64,000 nucleotides of DNA, taken from positions 37,319 through 101,318 of the IMG/VR virus record IMGVR_UViG_3300032116_000065; one strand, written 5' to 3'. The notes below the pieces were generated by a model. The model was not told where the DNA came from. It ran no database searches and worked only from the letters and a program-made list of their open reading frames with translations. Position 1 is the first letter of the stretch; the number at the start of each line of letters is the position of its first letter. This document shows, one piece after another, positions 43,418 to 51,883 of this stretch. Both the position numbers and the translations under genes were made by a program. The stretch is from a virus.

Positions 43418-44563
43418 TTATAATTGAATTCCTAGTTTATCATTAACTCTATTGAATGCCGCTTTACTTCTCAAATCAAACGATTCTTGTAAAATGGTAT
43501 CTTTTGCTTCGATAATAGTCACCATTTTAAAGTTCGGCACACCCTTATTATCTATATCAACTTTAATGATGTTTAAATCTGGGAATAGTTCTCTTAGCAT
43601 TGGCTGAAGATCATAATCTATCATAGCCAAATACTTAATAAACGCATATACCAGATTTTCTGGAGTATATTCTTTCTTTCCCGACTTATATTTTTCTTTA
43701 TCATCTTGTTTTGTGGCATCGATGATAAACTTGTTCATAAATTTATTGTATGCAGTTCGATCGCTCAACTTTAAAGCAGATAAAGGTTTCTCTTTATTTT
43801 TCTCGATAATCTCAGAATCTTTTTCGAAATTTGTTTTTTTAAAGATTTCTCTGATTTCAGATATTGCTGGGAAATGATTTCCTTTTATATCTAAAATTTT
43901 ACCAAATGCTACTACTGGACCAGCAAAAGTTTTTTGTTCCGCTAGAACACTTAATACTGTAAACTCAATTGGATAATCTTTTTTTAATTGTTTTTGAGCA
44001 GAATCTTTTAACTTATTAACTCTTTGTGCAATATAAGTTGGTGATAATGTATTGGATCCACCTGTCATTGCCTTTACGCTAAACCCAAAATAATATCCGT
44101 TTTGAACAAAGAAGTCAAATATAGGATAATTTTGTGCATCTGGGAAACAAATTGAATTCAACTTTTTACCAGGTTCGCCATAAGCATGACGTATTGTTCC
44201 TTTCTGAACCTTCACGCCATTTTTAGACATGAATTTATCGAGATATCTTAATCCATAGAATGGGGCAAGAAGTTCTCCAAAATCTTTTGCAACCTCAGAA
44301 GGAGAGAATTTACTATCTTTCAATGCTGATTGAAGAGAATCTGCCTTAATTCCTTTTTCACCAGAAGCATAACCCACCAACATATTCAGATATTTCATTT
44401 TTGCTGGAGTGTTTGCAAATGATTTCTTAACTTGTTTTTCTAATAGGTCAGCATAATCCCTGATTGGAATTATCCAAAATTTAACATTTGGGTGAGAAGG
44501 TAAACATAATATTGGAACATCTTTCTTTGGATAACTTGAAAGAATATCTTTAGGCTGAAGCAT
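43418..44563 (-). CDS. Hypothetical protein of 381 residues, possible PD-(D/E)xK-like nuclease fold
   Basis: The start is placed at 44563 (MLQPKDILSSYPKK), because the longer frame has its first 33 residues inside the metalloprotein gene in another frame; the ATG is 9 nt after an AGG. The protein is Lys-rich, soluble, with FDFFVQNGYYFGFSVKAMTG followed by GSNTLSPT; the x-F-x-V-K-x pattern after an acidic residue recalls PD-(D/E)xK nucleases, but the motif is short and a match by eye is weak. Located between the sugar operon and the metalloprotein; no confident function. Confidence 0.55.
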   Translation of the reverse strand: MLQPKDILSSYPKKDVPILCLPSHPNVKFWIIPIRDYADLLEKQVKKSFANTPAKMKYLNMLVGYASGEKGIKADSLQSALKDSKFSPSEVAKDFGELLAPFYGLRYLDKFMSKNGVKVQKGTIRHAYGEPGKKLNSICFPDAQNYPIFDFFVQNGYYFGFSVKAMTGGSNTLSPTYIAQRVNKLKDSAQKQLKKDYPIEFTVLSVLAEQKTFAGPVVAFGKILDIKGNHFPAISEIREIFKKTNFEKDSEIIEKNKEKPLSALKLSDRTAYNKFMNKFIIDATKQDDKEKYKSGKKEYTPENLVYAFIKYLAMIDYDLQPMLRELFPDLNIIKVDIDNKGVPNFKMVTIIEAKDTILQESFDLRSKAAFNRVNDKLGIQL

Positions 44564-45167
44564 TCTTATAAACCTTTTTGAGAAACTTTTGCCAGACCTT
44601 TGGGTCTTGAGTCCGAAACGTTTTTCGATACATAAAGATGGCTTCACACTCTCTCCAGCCAATCTTATGAGCCGAACGCAATTTATTTATATCGAACTTC
44701 TCAGCCTGAGTTTCATATGCATGAGCATCTAACTCATCAGGATTTCCATAATACATAGCCTTCATTTTATTCTGTTTAGGTTTTGGTTTGTATTCTTTTT
44801 GCAAAAGAAATGGGCGCTGTTTCTGCTGATGTTTATGACGGTATTCATGGTGAATTGCACGAATAACCTTTACAGCCAAATTCTTAGCACCCTTCTCAGT
44901 TATGGATACTTTCTGAACATCCTTTGGGAAATTCAATTGAATGTATATGTGTTCTGGGATAATATCAGAAATTCGATTACAGTAATGTCCGTTCACAATT
45001 ACATTGTGATCAGGATAGTAATCGTCTTCAAATCTTCCAGAGGAAAAGCAAACAATGAAAGGTTTGAATGCTTTGTTCAATTGACGAATCATAGTTGGTA
45101 CATGTTTCTCGCCGACCCAATTTTCGGCAAGAGCATAAACCTTCTTCTCAATCTTCTGTAGTTTCAT
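44550..45167 (-). CDS. SprT-like zinc metalloprotein
   Basis: A 205-residue protein with an HEYRH (HExxH) zinc site in VIRAIHHEYRHKHQQKQRPF and a distal DELDAHAYETQAE, as in SprT-like peptidases and related phage proteins. N-terminal half is conserved-looking (GEKHVPTMIRQLNKAFKPFI). A role in proteolysis or DNA-protein crosslink handling is only suggested by the SprT family. It overlaps both neighbours slightly (TAATG with gp41 stop; 14 nt with the next start). Confidence 0.72.
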   Translation of the reverse strand: MKLQKIEKKVYALAENWVGEKHVPTMIRQLNKAFKPFIVCFSSGRFEDDYYPDHNVIVNGHYCNRISDIIPEHIYIQLNFPKDVQKVSITEKGAKNLAVKVIRAIHHEYRHKHQQKQRPFLLQKEYKPKPKQNKMKAMYYGNPDELDAHAYETQAEKFDINKLRSAHKIGWRECEAIFMYRKTFRTQDPKVWQKFLKKVYKNASA

Positions 45168-46543
45168 TACACCTTCAGATTCTTGAACTTGTCTGTACTA
45201 CGACCACGATCAAAGACTGGCTTTGATTCTGCTTCTTGCATCACAGCATCTTGGGCTTTCTGCTCAAGATCATACAACTTCATCTTGGCTCGATCAATAC
45301 CAACTGTGAATCTCTTATGAAGATTCGGATCATTATAACGATTCTTCAACTGCTTCACAAGGATCTGATTTAACTGTTGCAGTTCTTCAGTGCTTACCAG
45401 TGCAAACATAAAGTCAGCAGTGGCTGGCAAACCAAACGATTCTGAAGTATCTTCTAGCCCAGGATCCGAGTTGCTAAAGCCAGATCGAGTCGTCTGAGTT
45501 GCCGAAACAATCGGAACATTATTCTCCACTGCAAGACCACGAAGTTCTTCCGCAATCGCTTTGATATAGGTGTAGGAGTTAACATTCGCACCTGCTTTGA
45601 TTCTCGCCGACGCACAGATATTTAGATAGTCGATGAAAATAATATCTGGACGAAAGTTTTTCTTCAACGCAAGATCATTGATCAATGCGCGGAAGTGAGC
45701 AGGATTCGCCGATGCAGTTGGATACTCTTTGATGATCAACTTACCCTTTACCTTCTCCTTGAGTTTACCCATGCGCTTCTCATACATATCTTTCGGCATG
45801 TTCATGAGATCGTCAAGAGAGACATTCAGAAGATTCGCATCGATTCTCTCGGCGATCTTCTCTTCAGCCATTTCTAGAGTAATGTATAGAACGTTGTAGT
45901 TCTGAACCAAGCAACTAGCAGCCACATGGCACATAAAAAGAGACTTGCCGACGCCAGTACCTGCGAGAGCAATATTAAGGGTCTTTTGCGGCAGTCCTCC
46001 TTTAGTAATTTTGTTGAAGTATTCAAGATCGAAGGGGATTCGTTTCTCGATACGATGATAGAAATCATACCGATCAGCGTAATTATCCAAAAAGTCGTGA
46101 CCAATAGAAGGATCGAAACTAACCCCCAAAGCATCAGACAAAAGAGCAGGAATGCTTCCTTTGCCCCTCGCTTCATCTTTGCCATCAAGGATCTGAATAC
46201 TATCCATGATAGCATTATAGATTGCCTTTTCTTGGCAAAACTTTTCTGTAGTGTCAAGAAGCCATTCGAGTTTTTGTTCTGACTTGTCACTTGATACTTC
46301 CTTGAGTAGGTCAAGAGACTTATTTAACTCAACTTCAGTGAGTTTCGTAGACTCTTTGAGAGAAATTTCAAGAGCCGCAATCGGTGGAAGACTGTTATAC
46401 TTTAGGATGAACTCCTTTATTTGCTCGAATAGTTTTCTTTCGTGGCTTTCGGTCAGATACTCCTTCTTCAGAAATGGCAGAGACTTCCTCATATAAGTCT
46501 CGTTCCGAATCAGATTCGACAAGATCAAGTTTTCCGTTTTCAT
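45167..46543 (-). CDS. 41: Replicative DNA helicase gp41
   Basis: A 458-residue DnaB-type helicase. N-terminus ENLILSNLIRNETYMRKSLP follows the T4 gp41 plan. Walker A is GTGVGKS (residues 195-201), then LYITLEMAEEKIAERIDANL (H1a), IIFIDYLNI (Walker B), SATQTTRSGFSN (H3 region) and KNRYNDPN with an arginine-rich end (VGIDRAKMKLY). It unwinds DNA ahead of gp43 and recruits primase. The N-terminal 149 nt are overlapped out of frame by the upstream gene; the start at 46543 fits the T4 homologue. Confidence 0.94.
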   Translation of the reverse strand: MKTENLILSNLIRNETYMRKSLPFLKKEYLTESHERKLFEQIKEFILKYNSLPPIAALEISLKESTKLTEVELNKSLDLLKEVSSDKSEQKLEWLLDTTEKFCQEKAIYNAIMDSIQILDGKDEARGKGSIPALLSDALGVSFDPSIGHDFLDNYADRYDFYHRIEKRIPFDLEYFNKITKGGLPQKTLNIALAGTGVGKSLFMCHVAASCLVQNYNVLYITLEMAEEKIAERIDANLLNVSLDDLMNMPKDMYEKRMGKLKEKVKGKLIIKEYPTASANPAHFRALINDLALKKNFRPDIIFIDYLNICASARIKAGANVNSYTYIKAIAEELRGLAVENNVPIVSATQTTRSGFSNSDPGLEDTSESFGLPATADFMFALVSTEELQQLNQILVKQLKNRYNDPNLHKRFTVGIDRAKMKLYDLEQKAQDAVMQEAESKPVFDRGRSTDKFKNLKV

Positions 46544-46868
46544 TAAAATCCTTCTCTAGATTTTTTATAGCATTATAAATCATACTACGCATTACGTTTT
46601 GAGTAAAGCGAATAAAACTTCTTGACTTCACATCACAATTATTAACATTCGATATAATATCAAAATCAAAAGTCAACAATCCATTTTCACCAACTGTAAC
46701 ATTAGTGTACTCAACAATTACACCATCATACTTTCCTAATAATTTAACCGCAAATGATCCAGGTGGACCATTTAAATCTAAAAAGAACGTATAATGTTTT
46801 TCGAGTGTGATGAACTTTCGAGCATACCAAAACTCACATTTGGCAATAAGATCTTGAATTTTATTCAT
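46395..46868 (-). CDS. Hypothetical replication-region protein overlapping gp41
   Basis: A 157-residue acidic protein (start at 46868, MNKIQDLIAKCEFWYARKFI; two more residues are possible). It fills the space between uvsX and gp41 and continues 149 nt into the first codons of gp41 in another frame, ending SDRKPRKKTIRANKGVHPKV. Its middle (FLDLNGPPGSFAVKLLGKYD, then SRSFIRFTQNVMRSMIYNAI) has a beta/helix pattern. It starts 8 nt inside the uvsX end. I do not recognise it. The overlap means the 3' part encodes two proteins at once. Confidence 0.7.
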   Translation of the reverse strand: MNKIQDLIAKCEFWYARKFITLEKHYTFFLDLNGPPGSFAVKLLGKYDGVIVEYTNVTVGENGLLTFDFDIISNVNNCDVKSRSFIRFTQNVMRSMIYNAIKNLEKDFNENGKLDLVESDSERDLYEEVSAISEEGVSDRKPRKKTIRANKGVHPKV

Positions 46869-47919
46869 GACCATCGTCTACAACCTCATCAATCAAATTG
46901 CCAGCCACTGCTGCACTGAACTGGTAGTTACTACAGACCCACTCTTTGAATTTTTCATCAGCAAGAATAGGATCCCAGAACTCTGCGCACTCAGTATCAG
47001 CCAAACGCCACTTCTTACTATCAACTTCACCAGTTGCAGTATTCACTTTGGCATACCAACCTACATTTGGCTTCGTAACATGACCAGACTCAAGTGCCAT
47101 GTCAAGAAGACCACTGTACTTAGAAATGCCACCATCGAAACGAACAGTGACTGGAATCTTGGCTTTCTCACGAACATAACGAGATTTTTCTACATTGATA
47201 ATAAAGTTATAACCAATTAGATCAGTGCCTTCTTTTTCTTGCTGACGACCAAGGATGTAAATGTTATCAGCCGAGTAATAAGAACCTGTTCCGCCACCAA
47301 CAATATCCTTGGGATACAAACCTATTTCCTTGTAGGTGTGATTTACTACGACCATAGGAATGTCCTTTAGTGTAAGGTGTGGTGTCACCATACGGAACAG
47401 GGATTTAATTTGCTTTGCACGACTCATGTCAGCGACTGACTTGCCATCCATCGCATCCTCAACTTCTTTCTTCGAAGCCAAGTTCCCGATAGAGTCGATA
47501 ACAATCATCACGCGCTCGCCGCGCTCGATGTTACTCAACTGCTGCATAATATCAAACTTCAACTGCTCAACGTCCGTAATCGGAGTATGAACAACGCGAT
47601 CGGTATCAATACCAAACGAAGTGAAATAGTTTTGTGGAGTGCCGAACTCAGAGTCGTAGAACAGAACAACTGAGTCAGGATACTTGTCTTGATATGCCTT
47701 TGCCATCAAGAGACTGAATGCAGTCTTGAAGTGCTTACTCGGACCAGCCCACATCGTGAGACCAGGAGTGAAGCCTCCATCAAGATCACCAGAGAACGCA
47801 ACATTCACTACAGGAATGCTGGTCTGAATCATATCCTTTGCAGCAAAGAACTTAGACTTGGCAAGAATCGCAGTGTCTTTGATTGTCGTATTCTTCTTTA
47901 GTTTTTCAAGCAAACTCAT
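46861..47919 (-). CDS. uvsX: UvsX RecA-like recombinase
   Basis: A 352-residue strand-exchange protein. Walker A is AGPSKHFKT (residues 58-66, the T4-type variant), followed by VVLFYDSEFGTP, VMIVIDSIGNLASKKE (Walker B and L1 start) and MVVNHTYKEIG...VGGGTGSYYSADN (L2). It drives recombination-dependent replication and repair. Its start has an SD (GGAG) and a TATAAT-like box upstream in the 40-nt gap after gp43. Confidence 0.95.
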   Translation of the reverse strand: MSLLEKLKKNTTIKDTAILAKSKFFAAKDMIQTSIPVVNVAFSGDLDGGFTPGLTMWAGPSKHFKTAFSLLMAKAYQDKYPDSVVLFYDSEFGTPQNYFTSFGIDTDRVVHTPITDVEQLKFDIMQQLSNIERGERVMIVIDSIGNLASKKEVEDAMDGKSVADMSRAKQIKSLFRMVTPHLTLKDIPMVVVNHTYKEIGLYPKDIVGGGTGSYYSADNIYILGRQQEKEGTDLIGYNFIINVEKSRYVREKAKIPVTVRFDGGISKYSGLLDMALESGHVTKPNVGWYAKVNTATGEVDSKKWRLADTECAEFWDPILADEKFKEWVCSNYQFSAAVAGNLIDEVVDDGHE

Positions 47920-47947
47920 GTGTATTTCTCCGTTTGGGGACTAATCT

Positions 47948-47953
47948 ATTATA
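47948..47953 (-). promoter_or_regulatory. -10-like box before uvsX
   Basis: On the minus strand the 41-nt gap between gp43 and uvsX has TATAAT at 47948-47953, preceded by TTGCTTTTTT which resembles a MotA-box-like TGCTT element but with a longer (15-nt) spacer than T4 middle promoters. Together with the uvsX SD it may be a middle-class promoter. Evidence is motif-only. Confidence 0.35.
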
Positions 47954-47960
47954 AAACATT

Positions 47961-50504
47961 TTATTCAAAAAAGCAATCTAGTGAATCAACCTTTTCACTT
48001 TGCCAATCAATAGCAGATAAAATGATATCAAGAGGCTCAAGAAATGACTTATCAAATTGTAAGTCATAATCAATATATTGCTCAGCACCCAGTTGCTTTG
48101 GTAAACCAGACAAAAATGCAAGAGTGTTGTTGTTGAAGATATTTGGTTGCTTGAGATAAACAAACTTGATCTTCTCACCCTCTTGAATTTGCTGGTATCG
48201 TTTTGTGAGATTCAGTTCACGCAAGAAGTGATTGTAAACGAGAGCACCCTTGACATGAATTGGTGTACCCTTCTTGAAGATACTTGCAGAATCACCATAC
48301 TCACCAAGACCATTTACCGATCTTGGGAATGAGATATCTTCAACAGGCAATTTTCTGAACTCTACACGAAACTTATCAATGAACTTATGCAAATCATCTT
48401 GAGTTTGGGTCATGATAATATTGATTGCTTCTTTAATCTTCGTGCGACAAGCAGACGGTGTAGAAGATTTGACAGCCTCAAGACCCATGATCTTGAGTTT
48501 AGGTTTGGCATACGCCACACCTTCGCTGTTATACACGTTGAGAATATATCGTTTCTTCGCAGTCCAGATTGCTTTGTCTGCAAGAGACTCACGCTTCATT
48601 TCCATGCGCTGCTGATACGCATTGACATATTCTTTCAGTTCTTCATACGATGCATCAATGAACGGTTGAATCTTATCATCGCAAACCTTATCCATAAACT
48701 TGATAACTTTTTTAGTGTCATCAACATTCGGATACAACTTCTTGACCAATGGACCCATATTCAGATAGATCGAATCGGTATCCGAAGCAATCACATAATC
48801 TTCATCTTGAGTCTTGAGAAGTTTGTTCATATACTCGTTGATCTTCTTTTCAATCCAACGAATAGACAACTGACCTGCTGTAGTAATGCCCTCGGCGATA
48901 CGAATATCAAAGAAGCGGAAGTATTGATTGCCAAGTGCACCGTAAGCAGAGTTCAGAGTAACTTTCTTTGCCAACTGAAGATTATTATATCGCGCGACTT
49001 GTTTCTCGAGATACTGCACTTGATTCTTATCTTCAAGAACAGTTTCGATTTTCTTCTTGGCTTCAATTGCCAACTTCTTATAGCGTGTGCGGTCTTTGTA
49101 CATGCTATCCATAATCTCAGGCAGAACACCTTGACCCTTGTTCACATGAAACAGCTGACCATTTGGTGTTACAGTTACACCAAGATCTTTTAGAATTGCA
49201 GTGTCAACTTCTTGATTGAGTAGATTTTCAACGTTAGCATTACAGTTCTGAATAAAGCCACGCATGTTATCAGTATACTTCGTTGGTTCAATCAAAGTCT
49301 CCATCGAAATGTTATACTGCATGATCAAGTGCGGATACAGACTGTTCAAGTCAAATGACGCAACCCATTCGTGCATGCCAAGGATTGGATCCTTAACATA
49401 AGCACCTTCATACTGCGAACTCTTTGATCCCTTCTTCATTTGAGGGATGACAATCTTTTTCTTCAACAAGTAATTGTAGACAATCGCGTCCCACATACGA
49501 ACCTGCGTGAACACATCATCGTAGTTTACTTTGTTGTCATAAGCAAGAGTCAACGCCAACTCAATCAACTTCATCTTGTCTTCGAGTTTCTCGACCAACT
49601 CGACATCCTTGATGTTATACTCAATGAATTTTTGATAGTCGTGCTTGTAGAGTTGGTGCAGCGTTTCGAATTCAGAGTAATCTAATTTCTTTTCACCCAA
49701 CTCAACGTGAGCAATATTGTCTAGTCTGTACGACTCTTGCTGTGAATAAGTAAACTTGCGATAGAGTTGAATGTAATCAAGAATTGCAATTCCAGAAATA
49801 TCATAGAACTGCACAGGACGATTCATCATCACAGTATCGCGTTTGCTGATACGATTCCAAGGAGAAAGTTTCTTGGCTTCATCTTCACCAAAGAGTTTGG
49901 TGATACGATTCGTAAGATATGGAATATCGAATTGCTCGACGTTCCAACCAGTGACTACATCTGGATGCCATCTTGTCCATAAGTCGAGGAATCTTCGTAT
50001 AAGGTCGGACTCATCGCGACACTTTGCATAGTGCACGTCGTCACGATGCTTGTTATAATCGCCGCAACCAAACACAAAATAATTACCCTTGACTTTGATA
50101 GAGATTGCTGTGATTGATTCGTTTGCATCTCTTGGTTCTGGAAATCCGTTTTCGGATCCAACTTCGATATCAAGATAGGCAATAAGTATTTTACTGACAT
50201 CCCAAAGAATATCGTCAGGATACTCATCAGCAATATAAGCATACTCATAGCGATTATTCCCAAAAACAGGAAAATTGTCGACACTTTCGTACCTCTCTAA
50301 GAATTCACGACACTCAGGAATTGTTCCTGGCTGAATTGGTTTCACATACTCACCAGCAAGAGTTGTATACTCAGACTTTTCTTGGCTGGAAAGAAAAAAG
50401 GTCGGACGGAATTCAACCTTCCGTCTGACCCTTCTATCATTCTCTACGCCTCTGAAGAGAATAAACTTTCCAGAGACGCAGATGTTAGTATAAAAATCGG
50501 ACAT
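47961..50504 (-). CDS. 43: DNA polymerase gp43 (family B)
   Basis: An 847-residue T4-type polymerase. Exonuclease motifs: LDIEVGS (Asp112/Glu114) and GWNVEQFDIPYL (Exo II). Polymerase motifs: SFDLNSLYPHLIMQ (motif A), KKVTLNSAYGALGN (motif B), IASDTDSIYLNMG (motif C). C-terminal part ends EKVDSLDCFFE, a likely clamp-binding tail. N-terminal RKVEFRPTFFL has an internal hairpin with a U tract at 50394-50430 (see separate feature). It replicates phage DNA with gp44/62 and the clamp. No intein or intron was seen. Confidence 0.95.
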   Translation of the reverse strand: MSDFYTNICVSGKFILFRGVENDRRVRRKVEFRPTFFLSSQEKSEYTTLAGEYVKPIQPGTIPECREFLERYESVDNFPVFGNNRYEYAYIADEYPDDILWDVSKILIAYLDIEVGSENGFPEPRDANESITAISIKVKGNYFVFGCGDYNKHRDDVHYAKCRDESDLIRRFLDLWTRWHPDVVTGWNVEQFDIPYLTNRITKLFGEDEAKKLSPWNRISKRDTVMMNRPVQFYDISGIAILDYIQLYRKFTYSQQESYRLDNIAHVELGEKKLDYSEFETLHQLYKHDYQKFIEYNIKDVELVEKLEDKMKLIELALTLAYDNKVNYDDVFTQVRMWDAIVYNYLLKKKIVIPQMKKGSKSSQYEGAYVKDPILGMHEWVASFDLNSLYPHLIMQYNISMETLIEPTKYTDNMRGFIQNCNANVENLLNQEVDTAILKDLGVTVTPNGQLFHVNKGQGVLPEIMDSMYKDRTRYKKLAIEAKKKIETVLEDKNQVQYLEKQVARYNNLQLAKKVTLNSAYGALGNQYFRFFDIRIAEGITTAGQLSIRWIEKKINEYMNKLLKTQDEDYVIASDTDSIYLNMGPLVKKLYPNVDDTKKVIKFMDKVCDDKIQPFIDASYEELKEYVNAYQQRMEMKRESLADKAIWTAKKRYILNVYNSEGVAYAKPKLKIMGLEAVKSSTPSACRTKIKEAINIIMTQTQDDLHKFIDKFRVEFRKLPVEDISFPRSVNGLGEYGDSASIFKKGTPIHVKGALVYNHFLRELNLTKRYQQIQEGEKIKFVYLKQPNIFNNNTLAFLSGLPKQLGAEQYIDYDLQFDKSFLEPLDIILSAIDWQSEKVDSLDCFFE
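50394..50430 (-). terminator. Intrinsic-terminator-like hairpin inside the gp43 gene
   Basis: RNA of the minus strand folds as GGUCAGACGGAA / loop GGUUGAA / UUCCGUCCGACC: 11 of 12 positions pair (one A-C mismatch), immediately followed by UUUUUU (50394-50399). It lies at codons 25-37 of gp43. A second stem, AUUCUCU ... AGAGAAU (7 bp, loop 10 nt), is just upstream at 50439-50462. The layout is that of an attenuator: hairpin plus U tract within the first ~110 nt of the message. It may reduce full-length gp43 mRNA; function is inferred from structure alone. Confidence 0.55.
50439..50462 (-). other. Perfect 7-bp hairpin next to the gp43 terminator-like element
   Basis: Stem AUUCUCU/AGAGAAU (50456-50462 with 50439-50445) around a 10-nt loop, 8 nt before the larger hairpin at 50400-50430 on the minus strand. 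It could compete with, or stack on, the terminator-like hairpin, or be part of a translational control site for gp43. Confidence 0.4.
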
Positions 50505-50505
50505 A

Positions 50506-50802
50506 TTACCCCAAAATCAAATCCTTGGGAGGAACGACAATTCCTGCACCGAAGATCTGATTATACCCGTTTTTCACTTCCTCGGCAACATCACCAGCAG
50601 TAATAATCTTGTCACGACTGATTGTGAAAGGACCATCAGCGGCTTGCATCCAAGGCATAAATCCAAGAGCAGGACCATCCTGTCGACGTTGCATTACGCA
50701 AGCAACAGGATTCTTGAAGGTGATTAGATCCCCTTCTTCATTTGTAATTTCTACTACTAATTCCTCGCCACTTACGAGTTTCAGTGCTTTGATGTTCGAC
50801 AT
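50506..50802 (-). CDS. Conserved phage hypothetical, Sm-like beta protein (tentative)
   Basis: A 98-residue protein (MSNIKALKLVSGEELVVEIT) with the pattern of an Sm/LSm-like barrel strand set: VSGEELVVEITNEE, then NPVACVMQRRQDGPALGFMP. Start chosen at 50802 because AAAGGAAG is located 8 nt upstream; the longer frame uses a poor start. It stops just before the gp43 start (50504). In T4-like phages small proteins of this form are recurrent in this location. No direct function known. Confidence 0.68.
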   Translation of the reverse strand: MSNIKALKLVSGEELVVEITNEEGDLITFKNPVACVMQRRQDGPALGFMPWMQAADGPFTISRDKIITAGDVAEEVKNGYNQIFGAGIVVPPKDLILG

Positions 50803-50992
50803 TTTGTTTCTTCCTTTTGTAATTATCAAATAAATCTTTTTCTCTCAGACTTTGCGGCAATCCGTTTCGATAAAAAACATCATGTGCCATTGTCCAAGTA
50901 TCTTTGCCAACTTTGATATACCAACCACCAAACTCTTTGATCTCTATTTCTTTAGAGACCATAAAGTCATTTAGTTCTCTGAGAGAGTGCAT
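50738..50992 (-). CDS. Hypothetical protein, 84 residues
   Basis: Starts MHSLRELNDFMVSKEIEIKE, overlapping the previous gene's stop by one base (TAATG). The last 65 nt overlap the Sm-like gene in another frame; the SD of that gene lies inside this one. It has IKEFGGWYIKVGKDTWTMAH, then a basic tail (KRKKQNVEHQSTETRKW). No family recognised. The TAATG coupling and the lack of another frame in the gap support a real gene. Confidence 0.6.
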   Translation of the reverse strand: MHSLRELNDFMVSKEIEIKEFGGWYIKVGKDTWTMAHDVFYRNGLPQSLREKDLFDNYKRKKQNVEHQSTETRKWRGISSRNYK

Positions 50993-51198
50993 TATTCACT
51001 ATCACCTGCATCACGATTTTCAGTATTATGTCGCTTCATCTTGAAGCCAACATGATTGGCGTGAGCATTTATCATTGATCGACGAAGATCACCACGTGCA
51101 TGTTGATCACCAGTAAAGTTATAAACTTGACCCATTGTAAGCATGCGCTTGATGCTGCGTGGAAGTTTTGCACTAAAAAAGTCACTACGATTAGCCAT
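50992..51198 (-). CDS. Conserved small basic protein of T4-like phages
   Basis: A 68-residue protein: MANRSDFFSAKLPRSIKRML, then GDLRRSMINAHANHVGFKMK. The start at 51198 overlaps the stop of the glycosyltransferase-like gene by 8 nt; a longer frame would overlap it by 200 nt and is rejected. Recurrent small protein in T4-like phages with unknown function; strongly basic, compatible with nucleic-acid binding (inference). Confidence 0.72.
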   Translation of the reverse strand: MANRSDFFSAKLPRSIKRMLTMGQVYNFTGDQHARGDLRRSMINAHANHVGFKMKRHNTENRDAGDSE

Positions 51199-51883
51199 TG
51201 AGTAATTCCTCACACTTCTTTGTAAATCTTTCGTTTTGTCCTGGATGAAAACTTTGGTACATATGCCAGAACAAATCCATTGTTGTACCATCTCTATTTG
51301 TAAGACCAAATGTTGTGCCGATGCCATACTTCGGCATACCATCAGCAAGATCCCAGTATGGTGGTGCATCCTTTGGTTCCCAATCCATACGAATTGGCGG
51401 TGCATCATAACGCAGCGGCATCAAGATCTCAATAGGTATATTACTCTCTCTGGCTCTAAAAGTCAATTCTTCTGCAACATCACCACGATAGTTTGGCATA
51501 AACGAAGGATTGCCAAGTTTACGATACATTTCAACAGTGAATGTTACGTTATGTGGTGCGCAGAAAACATGTTGATCATTCTGTATATGATTGCTTCGCT
51601 GTGCAGAGCCAATCACCTTCCCCATATATGCTCTTTCGAAAAAGTAATTGAGTGCATTATTTTCCAGAGGCAAACAATCAATGTCCAAGAACATAATTGC
51701 ATCATGCCCTTTTTGTTCGAGCATATCAACAAGTTTATCCATTGTATAGCCAGGAGGTGCCTCTGTGTATACATGATAGTGTGGAATCTTTGATACATTA
51801 TATTTCTCAACAACTTGTTTCTGTAGAGCAACAAGTTTTTGATCAATATTGTTCATGAATATAGATGCGATACATGGGTTCAT
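51191..51883 (-). CDS. Glycosyltransferase-like protein
   Basis: A 230-residue protein. ATG at 51883 chosen (MNPCIASIFMNNIDQKLVAL): it overlaps the upstream stop in a TAATG and has GGAG before it; a longer frame would run into the methyltransferase gene. IMFLDIDCLPLENNALNYFF gives a DxD-type metal/nucleotide-sugar motif, and the fold order matches a GT-A-like domain. First gene at the 3' side of the glycan cassette. Sugar and acceptor unknown. Confidence 0.7.
   Translation of the reverse strand: MNPCIASIFMNNIDQKLVALQKQVVEKYNVSKIPHYHVYTEAPPGYTMDKLVDMLEQKGHDAIMFLDIDCLPLENNALNYFFERAYMGKVIGSAQRSNHIQNDQHVFCAPHNVTFTVEMYRKLGNPSFMPNYRGDVAEELTFRARESNIPIEILMPLRYDAPPIRMDWEPKDAPPYWDLADGMPKYGIGTTFGLTNRDGTTMDLFWHMYQSFHPGQNERFTKKCEELLNG

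Noticed and set aside
48387-49193. Long plus-strand frame (268 codons) opposite gp43
   Set aside because: It is antisense to well-matched DNA polymerase sequence, has no ribosome binding site, and its composition follows from the reverse complement of the polymerase codons.
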